A stretch of 64,000 nt of DNA from an uncultured Erysipelotrichales bacterium. GTDB taxonomy: Bacteria; Bacillota_I; Bacilli_A; Erysipelotrichales; Coprobacillaceae. The translations under genes and the position numbers were made by a program. The notes under the pieces are model-generated. The model had not been told where the DNA came from. It searched no databases and worked only from the letters and a program-made list of their open reading frames with translations. The stretch covers positions 1 through 64,000 of the forward strand of contig CAJTTM010000006.1 of the NCBI GenBank assembly GCA_910579135.1. The letters run 5' to 3'. Position 1 is the first letter of the stretch; every line of letters begins with the position of its first letter. Positions 44,742 through 54,400 of this stretch are shown here, in pieces.

Positions 44742-45962
44742 TTATTTATTTCTTTTTTGATCTAATAACGCTTTCACTTTAATTGGTAATCCATAAAGAT
44801 TAATAAATCCTTGTGAATCCATTTGATTATAATCTTCATCTTCTCCAAATGAAGCTGTTTGTTCACTATATAATGTATCAGGTGATGTCATACCTGCATT
44901 CATAATATTTCCTTTATATAATTTTAATTTTACTTCTCCATTAACAGTCTTTTGTGTTTCATCAACAAACGCATTCAATGCCTTTGTAAGTGGTGTATAC
45001 CATTGTCCATTATATAGGATATCCGCTAATTTTAATGCAACTTGTTGTTTAAAATGTTGTGTTTCCTTATCCAAAGTAATTTCTTCTAAATCAGCATGAG
45101 CCTTATATAAAATAGTTCCACCTGGTGTTTCATAAACACCTCTTGATTTCATTCCAACTAATCTGTTTTCAACCATATCAATGATTCCAATACCATTAGC
45201 TCCACCAACTTTATTTAATTCTTCAATCAATGTAATTCCATCCATTTCTTTACCATTTAAAGCAGTTGGCACACCTTCTTTAAATGTTAGTGTAATATAT
45301 GTTGGTTCATCTGGTGCTTTTTCTGGTGTTACACCCATTTCTAAGATTTCTTCATATTTTGGTTCATTAGCTGGATTTTCTAAATCTAATCCTTCATGAG
45401 ATAAATGCCATAAGTTTTTATCTTTTGAATAGTTTGTTTCTCTACTAATCTTTAATGGAATATTTCTAGCCTCTGCATAATCAATTTCATCATCTCTACT
45501 CTTTAACTCCCAAGTTCTCCATGGTGCTATAATATCCATTTCTGGAGCAAATGCCTTAATCGTTAATTCAAATCTTACTTGATCATTTCCTTTACCAGTA
45601 CATCCATGACAAATCGCATCTGCACCTTCTACTTTTGCGATTTCAACTAATTTCTTCGCAATAATTGGTCTTGCTAAAGAAGTTCCAAGTAAATATTTAT
45701 TTTCATAAATTGCATTTGCTTTTACTGCTGGGAAAATAAAATCATTGACAAACTCTTCCTTACAATCTGCACAATAATATTTTGAAGCCCCAGTTGCTAA
45801 TGCTTTTTCTTCTAATCCATCAAGTTCTCCAACTTGTCCTACATCTCCTGCAACTGCAATAACTTCACAACCATAATTTTCCTTTAACCATGAAATAATA
45901 ATAGAAGTATCTAATCCTCCTGAATATGCTAATACGACTTTTTTATATTGTTTCTTTTCCAT
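44742..45962 (-). CDS. argG: Argininosuccinate synthase
   Basis: 406 residues. It joins citrulline and aspartate with ATP. Signatures: VVLAYSGGLDTSIIISWL (PP-loop), GCTGKGNDQVRFELTI and SREINYS-like ISRETNYSKDKNLWHLS. First gene of the argGHCJBF operon. Its leader carries an Arg T-box and then a short Arg-rich ORF that ends 37 nt before this ATG. A GAGGAGA site lies about 10 nt before the ATG. argD and carAB are not in the window. Confidence 0.97.
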   Translation of the reverse strand: MEKKQYKKVVLAYSGGLDTSIIISWLKENYGCEVIAVAGDVGQVGELDGLEEKALATGASKYYCADCKEEFVNDFIFPAVKANAIYENKYLLGTSLARPIIAKKLVEIAKVEGADAICHGCTGKGNDQVRFELTIKAFAPEMDIIAPWRTWELKSRDDEIDYAEARNIPLKISRETNYSKDKNLWHLSHEGLDLENPANEPKYEEILEMGVTPEKAPDEPTYITLTFKEGVPTALNGKEMDGITLIEELNKVGGANGIGIIDMVENRLVGMKSRGVYETPGGTILYKAHADLEEITLDKETQHFKQQVALKLADILYNGQWYTPLTKALNAFVDETQKTVNGEVKLKLYKGNIMNAGMTSPDTLYSEQTASFGEDEDYNQMDSQGFINLYGLPIKVKALLDQKRNK

Positions 45963-45999
45963 CTTTCTTCTCTCCTCTTTCTTTTTTCTACTTTTCTAT

Positions 46000-46032
46000 T
46001 TATAATTTATATCCCCTTAATCGCCGAATCAT
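46000..46032 (-). CDS. Arg-rich 10-codon leader ORF (MIRRLRGYKL) before argG
   Basis: AGGAGG at 46041-46046 sits 8 nt before the ATG, a better site than that of argG itself. The peptide MIRRLRGYKL has three Arg in ten residues, coded CGG, CGA and AGG, which are uncommon codons in AT-rich genomes. It lies after the T-box terminator and 37 nt before argG, so it is translated only when the T-box permits read-through. A leader-peptide control of argG translation by arginine or charged tRNA-Arg is inferred. Confidence 0.6.
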   Translation of the reverse strand: MIRRLRGYKL

Positions 46033-46050
46033 AATCTCTTCCTCCTTAAT

Positions 46051-46295
46051 AAAAAAACGCCTCTAGAATCATCTAGAGACGTAAATATACGCGGTACCAC
46101 TCTCATTGTTAAAACATAAAGTCTTAACCACTCTTTCCTTTAACGCAGGTGACGTTCTGTTATACTTTGTCTTTCCAACAGACTCTCATGAGCGCGGTTC
46201 ATTGACTTCCACTTAGTAACCTTCCACTCTATGTTACCTCGCTTTAAGCGTTCAATCAATTACTCTTCTCAATCAACGATTTATTTTTTAACTTG
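46051..46295 (-). promoter_or_regulatory. Arginine-specific T-box leader of the arg operon, with its terminator
   Basis: In the minus strand, stem I contains GTTGATTGAGAAGAGTAA. The specifier region GAACCGCGCTC gives codon CGC (Arg) at 46194-46196. The conserved antiterminator bulge is GAGAGTGGTACCGCG at about 46091-46106. The terminator GTCTCTAGATGATTCTAGAG with seven T's is at 46051-46082. Uncharged tRNA-Arg should stabilise the antiterminator and switch on argGHCJBF. Confidence 0.95.
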
Positions 46296-46300
46296 CGTTT

Positions 46301-46329
46301 ATGATACAAGGATTAAAATATTTTGTCAA
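46301..46329 (-). promoter_or_regulatory. Promoter of the arginine T-box operon
   Basis: Consensus TTGACA (46324-46329), 17 nt, TATCAT (46301-46306); transcription would begin about at the first base of the T-box. Confidence 0.85.
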
Positions 46330-46609
46330 TACTTTTTCTTTTATTTTTTGAAAAAAGCAAAATTTACATATTATTTTTATCTTATTGCTTAATAATTGTT
46401 CTAATAAATTGCATTATTATATTCTAGTGTTGAAGTCGTTCCTAATATTGTAAGAGTTGTGAGTGTATTATTATTTATTTCCTCTTCATTTCCACCCTAA
46501 ATCCCACGCTTGAAAATAAACTGAATCCCGTTGAAGATTCTGATTATGTTCGTTATATATTTATTGCGAATGAAATATTTGATTTTATTGTTGATGGAGT
46601 TAATTTGAG
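46330..46609. other. Gene-less stretch with a possible coding remnant
   Basis: AT-rich, no start with ribosome site. On the plus strand, positions of about 46520-46617 translate as NKLNPVEDSDYVRYIFIANE then IFDFIVDGVNLRV and stop, which looks like the end of a lost gene. Nothing else convincing. Confidence 0.35.
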
Positions 46610-46639
46610 GGTTTAAAAGGTTGGCTAAACCAACCTTTT
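46610..46639 (-). terminator. Terminator of the HAD-amidotransferase-HAD operon
   Basis: Perfect 10-bp stem AAAAGGTTGG / CCAACCTTTT with a 5-nt loop, about 40 nt after the stop of the last gene; weak T-run. Confidence 0.75.
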
Positions 46640-46678
46640 CTTCTTGATAACGTTATAATATAAATCAACAATGTTTAA

Positions 46679-47299
46679 TTATATGAGTTTCAATATATCT
46701 AATGGTGTTTCAAGTATAAATGTTGGATCTTCAATACCTTCAGAACTTACACTTCCCCATTTTGCATATGCAAAATCAATACCTGCATTTAAACAAACTT
46801 GATAATCAGATAAAGCATCCCCAACATAAATTACATCTTCTTTATTTAAACCTAATCTTTCTATACACAAATAAATTGGTTCTGGATCAGGTTTATGTTT
46901 ATCTGTGTCATCTGCTAGAACCTCTACTTCAATATACTGATCAAAACCTTTTGAGACAAAGTCTATTTCATATTGCTTTCTAAGTTTTGCACTTACTACA
47001 GCTTGTCTAATATGCTTATTATGAATTGTTTTTAAAACTGTTTCAACATTTTCATAGGGAGTTGCTCCATCTTCATACTCATTCACATACTTTACCCATC
47101 TTGCATATGTTTTCTCTTTGTCTTTTATGTTTAATTCTTCCATAACTTTCATACCTGGGTAGGGAGCAAATTTTAATACTTCTTTATAAGTCCAATCTTC
47201 GTTTAATTCTTCTTTAATAATCTTTTGAAGAGGAATCATATTCATTTTTAAAGTATCTAATAATGTCCCATCAATATCATAAATAATTGCTTTATACAT
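46679..47299 (-). CDS. HAD-family phosphatase (phosphoglycolate-phosphatase-like)
   Basis: About 206 residues. HAD motif I AIIYDIDGTLLDT (nucleophile and acid/base Asp), motif II VVSAKL, and motif III/IV KPDPEPIYLC with VIYVGDALSDYQV. A helical cap follows motif I, as in Gph/PGP. Substrate unknown. ATG 47299 has GAGGAG upstream and overlaps the amidotransferase stop by 8 nt. Co-transcribed with the two upstream genes. Confidence 0.88.
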   Translation of the reverse strand: MYKAIIYDIDGTLLDTLKMNMIPLQKIIKEELNEDWTYKEVLKFAPYPGMKVMEELNIKDKEKTYARWVKYVNEYEDGATPYENVETVLKTIHNKHIRQAVVSAKLRKQYEIDFVSKGFDQYIEVEVLADDTDKHKPDPEPIYLCIERLGLNKEDVIYVGDALSDYQVCLNAGIDFAYAKWGSVSSEGIEDPTFILETPLDILKLI

Positions 47300-48011
47300 T
47301 CTTTTTCTCCTCACATTTTTTTGTAAAAGCATTAAATATTTCTTGCATATTCTTATCTCTACTATACATCATTTCTGGATGAAATTGGACAGCCCAAATA
47401 TCTAAAGTTTGATGTTGAATCGCTTCTATAATTTGATCTTCACTTCTTGCAATCACTCTAAATCCATCAGCTAAATCTTTAATTGATTGATGATGAAAAC
47501 TATTAACATAGTATTTATCTTTAAATATAGGATATAAGAAACTTTCTTTATCAACTTCTATACTATGAATTGGATAATCTTTTTTCTCTTTTTGATCATG
47601 TTCAAAAACATCTTTTGATAACAACGTATTGTCTTGAAATAATGTCCCACCAAAAACCACATTAATCATTTGATGTCCTCTGCATATTCCAAACATTGGT
47701 ATTTTCTTTTCTGTACATTTCTTAATTAATTTCATCTCAAAAATATCTCTTCTAAAACTTGATACACCTTGTTTTGCATGATATAAATCATGATAAAATA
47801 AAGGATTTATATCGATTCCACCAGTCACAATCAATCCATCAATACAATCTAAATACTGATTAATAACATCCTCATCATCACATATTGGCAACATAACAGG
47901 AACTGCTCCTGATTGAATAACTGCATCTATATAATCTTCATTTAATCTCTGAGAAGGAAATTCAACATCTTCTCTTTCACAACAAGTTAATCCTATAATC
48001 ATTTTTTTCAT
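47292..48011 (-). CDS. Class I glutamine amidotransferase, gamma-Glu-GABA hydrolase (peptidase C26) family
   Basis: 239 residues. Nucleophile Cys in MFGICRGHQMINV, with the catalytic His in VQFHPEMM. DGLIVTGGIDINPLFYHD is characteristic of PuuD-type gamma-glutamyl hydrolases. It likely hydrolyses a gamma-glutamyl amide (for example from polyamine or GABA metabolism), but no partner gene is present. It overlaps both neighbours (4 nt with the upstream HAD gene, 8 nt with the downstream one). Confidence 0.9.
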   Translation of the reverse strand: MKKMIIGLTCCEREDVEFPSQRLNEDYIDAVIQSGAVPVMLPICDDEDVINQYLDCIDGLIVTGGIDINPLFYHDLYHAKQGVSSFRRDIFEMKLIKKCTEKKIPMFGICRGHQMINVVFGGTLFQDNTLLSKDVFEHDQKEKKDYPIHSIEVDKESFLYPIFKDKYYVNSFHHQSIKDLADGFRVIARSEDQIIEAIQHQTLDIWAVQFHPEMMYSRDKNMQEIFNAFTKKCEEKKNV

Positions 48012-48826
48012 AATTCATTCTCCTTACCTTTTAAATATCTTCCAATACCATCTTCTTCACAATTCCCACAAATATCATCTGCAATCCTTTTCACACTATC
48101 AAAAGAATTATCCATAGCAATTCCCCTGCCAGCTATTTTTAACATTTCTATATCATTTTCACCATTACCAAATGCTATAACATCTTCTAAACATATATCT
48201 TTTATTTGGGCATATTGTTTTAAAGCATTCCCTTTATTTACATGATATGGATTGATTTCTATCCAATCTGTTTCTACTCTACATAATTCAAATTGATTCT
48301 TAACCTCATCTTGTAAAGATTCTATGACTTTATTAACAACATCTCCTTTTTGTACAAAAGCAACTTTTCTTAAAGAATGAAAATAATCCTGTGGTATATC
48401 TTGAACAGAAGATACTTGATGTTTTTTAAACGATACAAAATGATGCTCTATGATTCCTGTATGTCCATATTCAATAATAAATAGAACATCTTCAAAGAAA
48501 AAAATCATATCCATTGAATACCTTTTCGCAAGTTCTCCTAAAGCAAAGCTTTCATTGTGTGTTATACCATTACATTCATAAATCGTTTTTCCTGACGCAT
48601 CACAAATCATTAATCCATTTAAACAAATATAACCACTTTGTGAATGTTCTGGTATATGTAATAACTCTCCATATTTCATTAAACTTTTCATATCTCTTCC
48701 ACTTGATAGTAGAATTCCAACTCCTCTATCCTGTAAAGACATAAGCATTTTCTTTGTATAAGGCATAATTTCTTGACAAGAATTTAATAGAGTTCCATCC
48801 ATATCCATTGTTATTAATTTTATCAT
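48008..48826 (-). CDS. Cof-type HAD phosphatase
   Basis: 272 residues, type IIB cap. ITMDMDGTLLNS (motif I), LLSSGRDMKS (motif II), KGNALKQYAQ and DVIAFGNGENDIEMLKIAG (motif III/IV). Such enzymes remove phosphate from sugar phosphates, nucleotides or flavin. First gene of a three-gene overlapping operon. AGAGATG-type ribosome site. Substrate unknown. Confidence 0.9.
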   Translation of the reverse strand: MIKLITMDMDGTLLNSCQEIMPYTKKMLMSLQDRGVGILLSSGRDMKSLMKYGELLHIPEHSQSGYICLNGLMICDASGKTIYECNGITHNESFALGELAKRYSMDMIFFFEDVLFIIEYGHTGIIEHHFVSFKKHQVSSVQDIPQDYFHSLRKVAFVQKGDVVNKVIESLQDEVKNQFELCRVETDWIEINPYHVNKGNALKQYAQIKDICLEDVIAFGNGENDIEMLKIAGRGIAMDNSFDSVKRIADDICGNCEEDGIGRYLKGKENEL

Positions 48827-49034
48827 TTATATCATCTCTTTATTTGGAAGTATATCATAATTTAACTTCAATAACTATACAATAATTATGCATTTTAATT
48901 ATAAATATTTTTAAAATTCCTATATAAGGTATGTTATACGTATAAATAAAATTTTAGCATATAAAAAGATAGATTCTAATTAGGCAACAAAAGAAAGGAA
49001 TAACTGTATAATATGAGAAAGGAGTTGACAGTAA

Positions 49035-49505
49035 ATGAAAGATATAATTATATATCATGGTAGCCAGAAAAAAGTCATCAATCCTGAAATAAGGATTGCA
49101 AAATACACTAAAGATTTTTCTTAGGGTTTCTATTGTACAAAAATAGAAACACAAACAAAAAAATGGGCAACCAAAAAACGAACTATGGGCTTTGTTAATA
49201 TTTATAAATACATATTCAACCAAAATCTTAATATTAAGACTTTTGAAGAAGTTAATGAGGAATGGCTTGATTTTGTAGCTCATTGTAGAAATGGTGGAAC
49301 TCATCGTTATGATATTGTAGAAGGTTCAATGGCTGATGATACAATTTATAATTATGTTGAACGCTATTTAGAGGGTAGAATGACTAAAAAGGAATTTCTT
49401 GCTTTAGCTAAATTTAAATATCCCACACAGCAAATTTCATTTCATACATTATCTGCATTAACTTGTCTAAAATATATAGAGTCTAAAGAGGTTAACTATG
49501 AATAA
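49035..49505 (+). pseudogene. DUF3990-family ADP-ribosyltransferase-like gene with in-frame stop
   Basis: GGAG precedes ATG; the translation IIYHGSQKKVINPEIRIAKY ends at TAG after KDFS, then continues in frame as GFYCTKIETQTKKWATKK, GFVNIYKYIFNQ and WLDFVAHCRNGGTHRYDIVE. The order YHGS, KDF-x-x-GFY-x-T, W-x-x-x-x, DFV-x-x-CR, YDIV-x-G matches DUF3990, a family with an ART-like fold. The TAG replaces the residue between S and G of the KDF-S-x-GFY motif. Stop recoding is unlikely because the downstream partner gene is also broken. The partner starts in an 8-nt overlap. Confidence 0.75.
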
Positions 49506-49912
49506 AGAAAACTTATTTTATTTATGTAGTATCATAGAAGCTATTTCCTAAAAGAAACAACTTTATAAAAATAAAGTTTTAGAGTATATAAGAGATGAAG
49601 GAATAAAACATATTTATGATTATGCTGATGTTTTCCATTGTCAATCTCTAGAACAATCTACTGATGAAATTTCTGAAATATATCATATTCCTCAAGGAAA
49701 AGATTTCAACAAAGGGAAGATGATTGATATTTGGGAGTCTGGTGAAATTTATGCAAGGTTACTTATAGATATCTCCAACTCAAATAATTGGATTAACAAA
49801 ACAAAAGAAATCTATAACTCTTTTATTTGTCAATATATCAATAAACCTTCCAATTTATTGGCAACCAAGAAATTATATTAAAGAATGTTACTTAGAAAAA
49901 GAAATTCTATAA
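49498..49912 (+). pseudogene. Partner of the DUF3990 gene, broken
   Basis: ATG at 49498 overlaps the DUF3990 stop. MNKENLFYLCSIIEAIS is followed by in-frame TAA, then LYKNKVLEYIRDEGIKHIYD, ADVFHCQSLEQSTDEISEIY and MIDIWESGEIYARLLIDISN; near 49850 the frame shifts so that YWQPRNYIKECYLEKEIL ends at TAA 49912. I recognise it as the small protein usually encoded next to DUF3990 (order toxin-like, partner) in gut bacteria, with a presumed antitoxin or immunity role. Both genes are now inactive. Confidence 0.65.
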
Positions 49913-49914
49913 TT

Positions 49915-49940
49915 TAAAAAAGACATTACTGTCTTTTTTA
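49915..49940. terminator. Bidirectional terminator between the DUF3990 remnant and the SRAP gene
   Basis: 8-bp stem AAAAAGAC / GTCTTTTT with a 6-nt loop, flanked by A- and T-runs; usable on both strands for the convergent genes. Confidence 0.75.
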
Positions 49941-50477
49941 AAATAATATTTGTTGTAAATATCCAGATACAATTTCTAAATCTTGAGATTGATATAGTAA
50001 TAAATCCTTTGTACGCTCATTATCACTTAACCACATTTTCACCTTATCTTTAGGAATAGTAAGAGGCATTCTATCATGAATAGGTTTCATAATATCATTT
50101 GCTTTTGTTGTTATAATAACAACTTCTTTTTCTTTGGCACGATAAATTCCTGCCATATATATGGTTTGATGTTCTTGTGATTCAAAACCAACACGATGTT
50201 GTTTGCTATCTTTTTGATAAAATCCTTTAGCAGGAATTATACATCGTCTTTCTTTAATATCATTTTGAAAAATCTTCTTATCAAATAAAGTTTCACATCT
50301 TGCATTAATAATTAACTCATTTTTCATAGATATAGAATATCCCCACTTAAGTTTTGTCATTGCGACTTTATCATTAAAATAAATGAACACTGGTATATCT
50401 TGTCCAGGTAACATTTTTACTTCACTATTTTCTAAAAAAGAGAATGTTGATGAATCGCAATAATACTGTCCACACAT
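49938..50477 (-). CDS. SRAP-family (YedK/HMCES) protein with a Glu-to-Gln change
   Basis: 179 residues. MCGQYY supplies the N-terminal Cys2 that forms a covalent link with abasic sites in single-stranded DNA. INARCET provides the Asn, and the active-site His is in IHDRMPLTIP. The usual GFYEW reads GFYQK here (Gln88), so the catalytic Glu is absent. The protein is also shorter than the typical 200-220. It may still form a DNA-protein cross-link but resolve it poorly. Single gene. Confidence 0.87.
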   Translation of the reverse strand: MCGQYYCDSSTFSFLENSEVKMLPGQDIPVFIYFNDKVAMTKLKWGYSISMKNELIINARCETLFDKKIFQNDIKERRCIIPAKGFYQKDSKQHRVGFESQEHQTIYMAGIYRAKEKEVVIITTKANDIMKPIHDRMPLTIPKDKVKMWLSDNERTKDLLLYQSQDLEIVSGYLQQILF

Positions 50478-50517
50478 ATTTATTCCCCTTTTATATTTTG
50501 ATTATATTTTAAATAAA

Positions 50518-51237
50518 TCATGATTTTGTCTTTTTTCTTGTTGCTTTATCATTGTTAAAGAAATTTGCATATTTATAATTATACCATATTTTTGAATAAT
50601 TAAATTTATGCCCTGTTGATGTAAAGGTATTATCTTCTATAATTAATCCAAAAGCTCCTGGTTCTAATAGTAATAAATCTCTATCAATATTAGATAAAGG
50701 ATAAGCTGATATATATTTTTCAGAAAATCCTATAGAAATCTTTAAATCATTAATAATATACTTAAATATAGATGCCCTTGCTATATCTTCATTAAGATAT
50801 GGAATATAATCTTTATTATAATATGTATATTCAACTGCAAATGGATGATTATCAATATACATTAATCTTTTTATATAATAAACATATGTTCCTATCTCAC
50901 ATTCTAAATTCTTGGCTAGATTTTCATCACACTCCATCAACTGAAAATCTAATATTTTTCTATCTAACTTCTCTCCTGGATGTTCATTTGAAAAACCTAT
51001 AGTATTATTAAGTCTAATCGTTCCTTTATTAGGATATCTAATATGAAAACCACTACCATGAATTGCAAAAATCAAACCTTCACTTATAAGTAAATTAATA
51101 GCATTATTAATTGTATTCTTACTCACATGATATTGTTGCATCAGTTGATTACCAGTAGGTAACTTATTTTTCTTTTTAAATTCACCTTTTTCAATTCTGA
51201 TTTTTAAATCAATTGCTATATCTTCATATTTATTCAT
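50518..51237 (-). CDS. GntR-family repressor with UTRA effector domain
   Basis: 239 residues. The N-terminal winged helix is IAIDLKIRIEKGEFKKKNKL, then MQQYHVSKNTINNAINLLIS and SGFHIRYP. The UTRA domain follows (GEKLDRKILDFQLMECDEN, YYIKRLMYIDNHPFAVEYTY), which binds a small sugar or sugar phosphate. It is divergent in function from but adjacent to a large surface glycosidase gene on the same strand. A 13-bp palindrome is present 58 nt before this gene and twice at the promoter of the surface gene, so it probably represses itself and that gene. Confidence 0.88.
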   Translation of the reverse strand: MNKYEDIAIDLKIRIEKGEFKKKNKLPTGNQLMQQYHVSKNTINNAINLLISEGLIFAIHGSGFHIRYPNKGTIRLNNTIGFSNEHPGEKLDRKILDFQLMECDENLAKNLECEIGTYVYYIKRLMYIDNHPFAVEYTYYNKDYIPYLNEDIARASIFKYIINDLKISIGFSEKYISAYPLSNIDRDLLLLEPGAFGLIIEDNTFTSTGHKFNYSKIWYNYKYANFFNNDKATRKKTKS

Positions 51238-51294
51238 AAAATGCCCCCCAAAATAACAATAACATTAAATAAAAAATTTGTAAATAGAGAGGTT

Positions 51295-51307
51295 ACAATT
51301 AAATTGT
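51295..51307. promoter_or_regulatory. Candidate operator of the GntR regulator at its own promoter
   Basis: ACAATT-A-AATTGT, perfect dyad around a central base. The same sequence occurs at 55978-55990, and a core CAATTTAATTG at 55998-56008. It overlaps a TACAAT -10-like sequence in the minus strand. Confidence 0.6.
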
Positions 51308-51340
51308 ATCCTAATTAATTCTATAATACTTATTCATACT

Positions 51341-51370
51341 AACAAAGAGGTTCAAAATAAACTGAACCTC
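51341..51370 (-). terminator. Terminator of the wall-anchored glycosidase gene
   Basis: 8-bp stem GAGGTTCA / TGAACCTC with an 8-nt loop followed on the minus strand by TTTGTTAG. Confidence 0.6.
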
Positions 51371-51425
51371 CTCATTAATTATTTTCTATATATATCACTT
51401 ATATTCTTTAATCGTCTTTGATTAA

Positions 51426-54400
51426 TTAAATATGTTTCTTCTTAAGAATCATATAAATTCCTAATGAACTTAATATTATAAAGATATATGGGAATATTAA
51501 CGTAGAATCTCCTGTTTTTACCTTATGGTTTACAGGTGAATTATCCGTTTTTACCTTATCTCCTAAAACTTCTTCTTCAACCTTAATTGGTTCAATAACA
51601 GGTTTATGAGAATGGTCTGGTATGATTGAATCATCTTTTTTCTTTAATTCTAATCCATTAATTACTCTTATAAGATTTTGATACATTTGATCAATTTCTT
51701 CTTGAGTTGCATCATTTTTATTAAGAATATTTTGAACTTGTTTGAGTATTTCTTCCAACGATTTCCAAGAATGAAGAGTATACTGTGTCTTATCATAATT
51801 TTTAACCTTATCAAATAAAATCTGTAATTGTTCTTTATCTGTTAATTTTTTAAAAGTTGGTTTTATACATACAGTTGGAGTTTCTACAAAATATTTAATT
51901 TGATTACCTTCAACTGGTATTTCCTTATCATTAATGATAACCTTATCTAATGCATATCCTTCTTTTGGTGTAATTGTAATGTTCAATTGATCTCCCACTT
52001 TAAATACCTTTTTATCAACATCAACCTTTCCATTTTCATCATTTTCAATTGTAAGTTGACATTCATTTCTTGCTACATAAACATCATCTAAGACATACCA
52101 TCCATCTTTTGTTATTTCCATTTCTGACATGGCTAAACGAATATCAGGAGAATAATTTAATTTTTCATTAACAATAGCAGTTGCTAATTTATATTTTCCA
52201 TCAGCTATATTATCAGGTAAAACAAAATTAGTTTGATAACGATAATTATTACCCATTCTCCAATCACCAGCATTAACATTATCGCTAGATTCATTAAATT
52301 GGTAAACGACTTTATTAGTTTGATGGTCAATGAGTGCAAAAGCTACTTTATACTTATTGTTCCAACTAGAATTATGATTAGGCAAGATTCCTACACCGTT
52401 GTTCTTCCATGAATGAGTTATATTCATTTGAGAAGATGTAATAACCTTTGGTATAATAATATTATTCAATGATAATCTATACCCACAATTTAAAGCAAAT
52501 TTTTCTAAAAGATGAGATTGATTATCTTTATCATTTTTTATCCATAATTTACAATCCTCTAATACTCTTGCATCTAGTGTATTGGCTCCTGTATATAAAG
52601 CATCATTAACAACTTTCGTTAACATAGTGTTACGATTTTGAGCTAATGCAATTGTTCCCGCATCTCCACTAACCCAGCTTCCTTCTCTTGAATCAAAATG
52701 ATGTAAAGCATTTTCAGCAAACACAGCCAAACCATCATTATTCATTGAACGAATAGTATTAAGAGTTGATTGATTAAGCCAAGCTGATACACCATAATTA
52801 TCTCTTCTTAACACATAATCATAATCGTTCATTGCAGTTAATCCGCCACTTCTATCATCACCAGTATATTGTGCTCCTAATAATACATCTGGGAATGCTT
52901 CTTTATACATCTTAATAATTTCTAATGTCGCTGCTTTTATATCTCCAATGGCTTTCATATTGCTTTGAGTTTCACCCCAACTTCCAGTACCCATTCCATC
53001 TATAAATGCAACGTTATTTTCTTCAGCGTTATATTTTTTCCCAAATGCTTTAATAAACTCACCAAATGCTTTTACAAAAACAGGATCATCTAAATAAACT
53101 TCCTTCTTAGCCTTACCATACTGATATTGATTATTTTCCCAATATTTCGCTCCCTCTAATCCAAAGAACCATTCTGGTGTACTTTGTTCAAAACAGCTAT
53201 CAGAATTAATATATACCCTAAAAGATAACTGTAAATTTCTTTCCTTGGCTCCTGCTATTAAACGTGACAATTCACTATTAGGATCTTCCCATGCATATTG
53301 ACCCTGTTCAGGTTCAAACCATGACCATGGCATACGAATATACAAAATAGAAGTTGGTAATCCTTCTTGATAAAGTTTATCCATTTCTTTCCAATATTCT
53401 TCTATATCAGTAGCATCAACAGTACATAAATCACTTTTCCAATCTTTATTATCACTATTATGTAGTCGGCATTCAAACCCTTCAATATATTGAACCCAAC
53501 CCATTGCAGGATTATGGAGAATAGATGTTGTATCAATACAAGGTTCTATATAAACTTCATTTGATTGAACCCCTTTTCTTACAAGAACTTTTATTTCATT
53601 TGTAATAGCATTTTCTTTTTTTAATTTATCTGTAACTTTAAGTGTAACAGTTACTTCTGTATCTTGAACAGGATGATTAATTTTACCATTTAAAGCAATA
53701 ATATCTTGTCTTGAAGAACTATTAACTTCAAAAGTAAATCGATCTTTAATTTCTTGATTAAATAAAGAAACTATAATCTCTGATTGTCCTACTTCGATAT
53801 CATCTAAATGCTTTAAACTCTCAGCAATAGCTCTAGCACTATAATCTTCTTTATACGAAGCATATAATTCAGAAATAATATACTTATCCCATCCATTTTT
53901 GGTTTCATTTCCTTTTGCATATTCAAGAATTTCTAATCTTAGCTTACTTGTTGTAATAGAAGGTAATGAAATTACACCAACTTCTCGTAATAAATTATTT
54001 GAATCATCTATCTTATACTCCAATTCAAAAGTTTCTAATGTTTTCCATTCATTATTTTCATAATAATCAATTTTAAGTTTTGAAATACCTTGAAATTTTT
54101 GTTGATTAGCAGCAATATATAAACGATCTATAGTTGCTTCTTTTGTAGGAAATTGAATTGTTAATGTCTTATTTCCACTATTTCCTTCTAATAAATCGCC
54201 CCATTGATCTTTTGTATTAATACAATAAGACCCAATATCATTATCAAACATTGCTGGATTTTGATGAAGTTCATCATCAACATATAGCATTGTTTCATTT
54301 AAACTATTATTTTCAAAATAAATCCCTGACAATTCTACGTCATAAATTTTTAAAGAATTATCAACAGTAAACTCTAAACTATACTCATAAGTCAATACTA

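Noticed and set aside
46720..46983. Plus-strand open frame rich in Leu, His and Asn
   Set aside because: It is antisense to the HAD phosphatase gene, with no ribosome site and shadow-like composition; similar antisense frames across the window were left out for the same reason.
49185..49505. Independent 106-residue gene on the plus strand
   Set aside because: It is the continuation of the DUF3990 frame after an in-frame TAG, with no ribosome site of its own.
49035..49912. Stop-codon recoding in the DUF3990 pair
   Set aside because: The stops are different (TAG, TAA), the second gene is also frameshifted, and other genes end normally at TAA and TAG.
50799..51002. Plus-strand open frame within the GntR gene
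   Set aside because: Antisense shadow of a well-supported gene.
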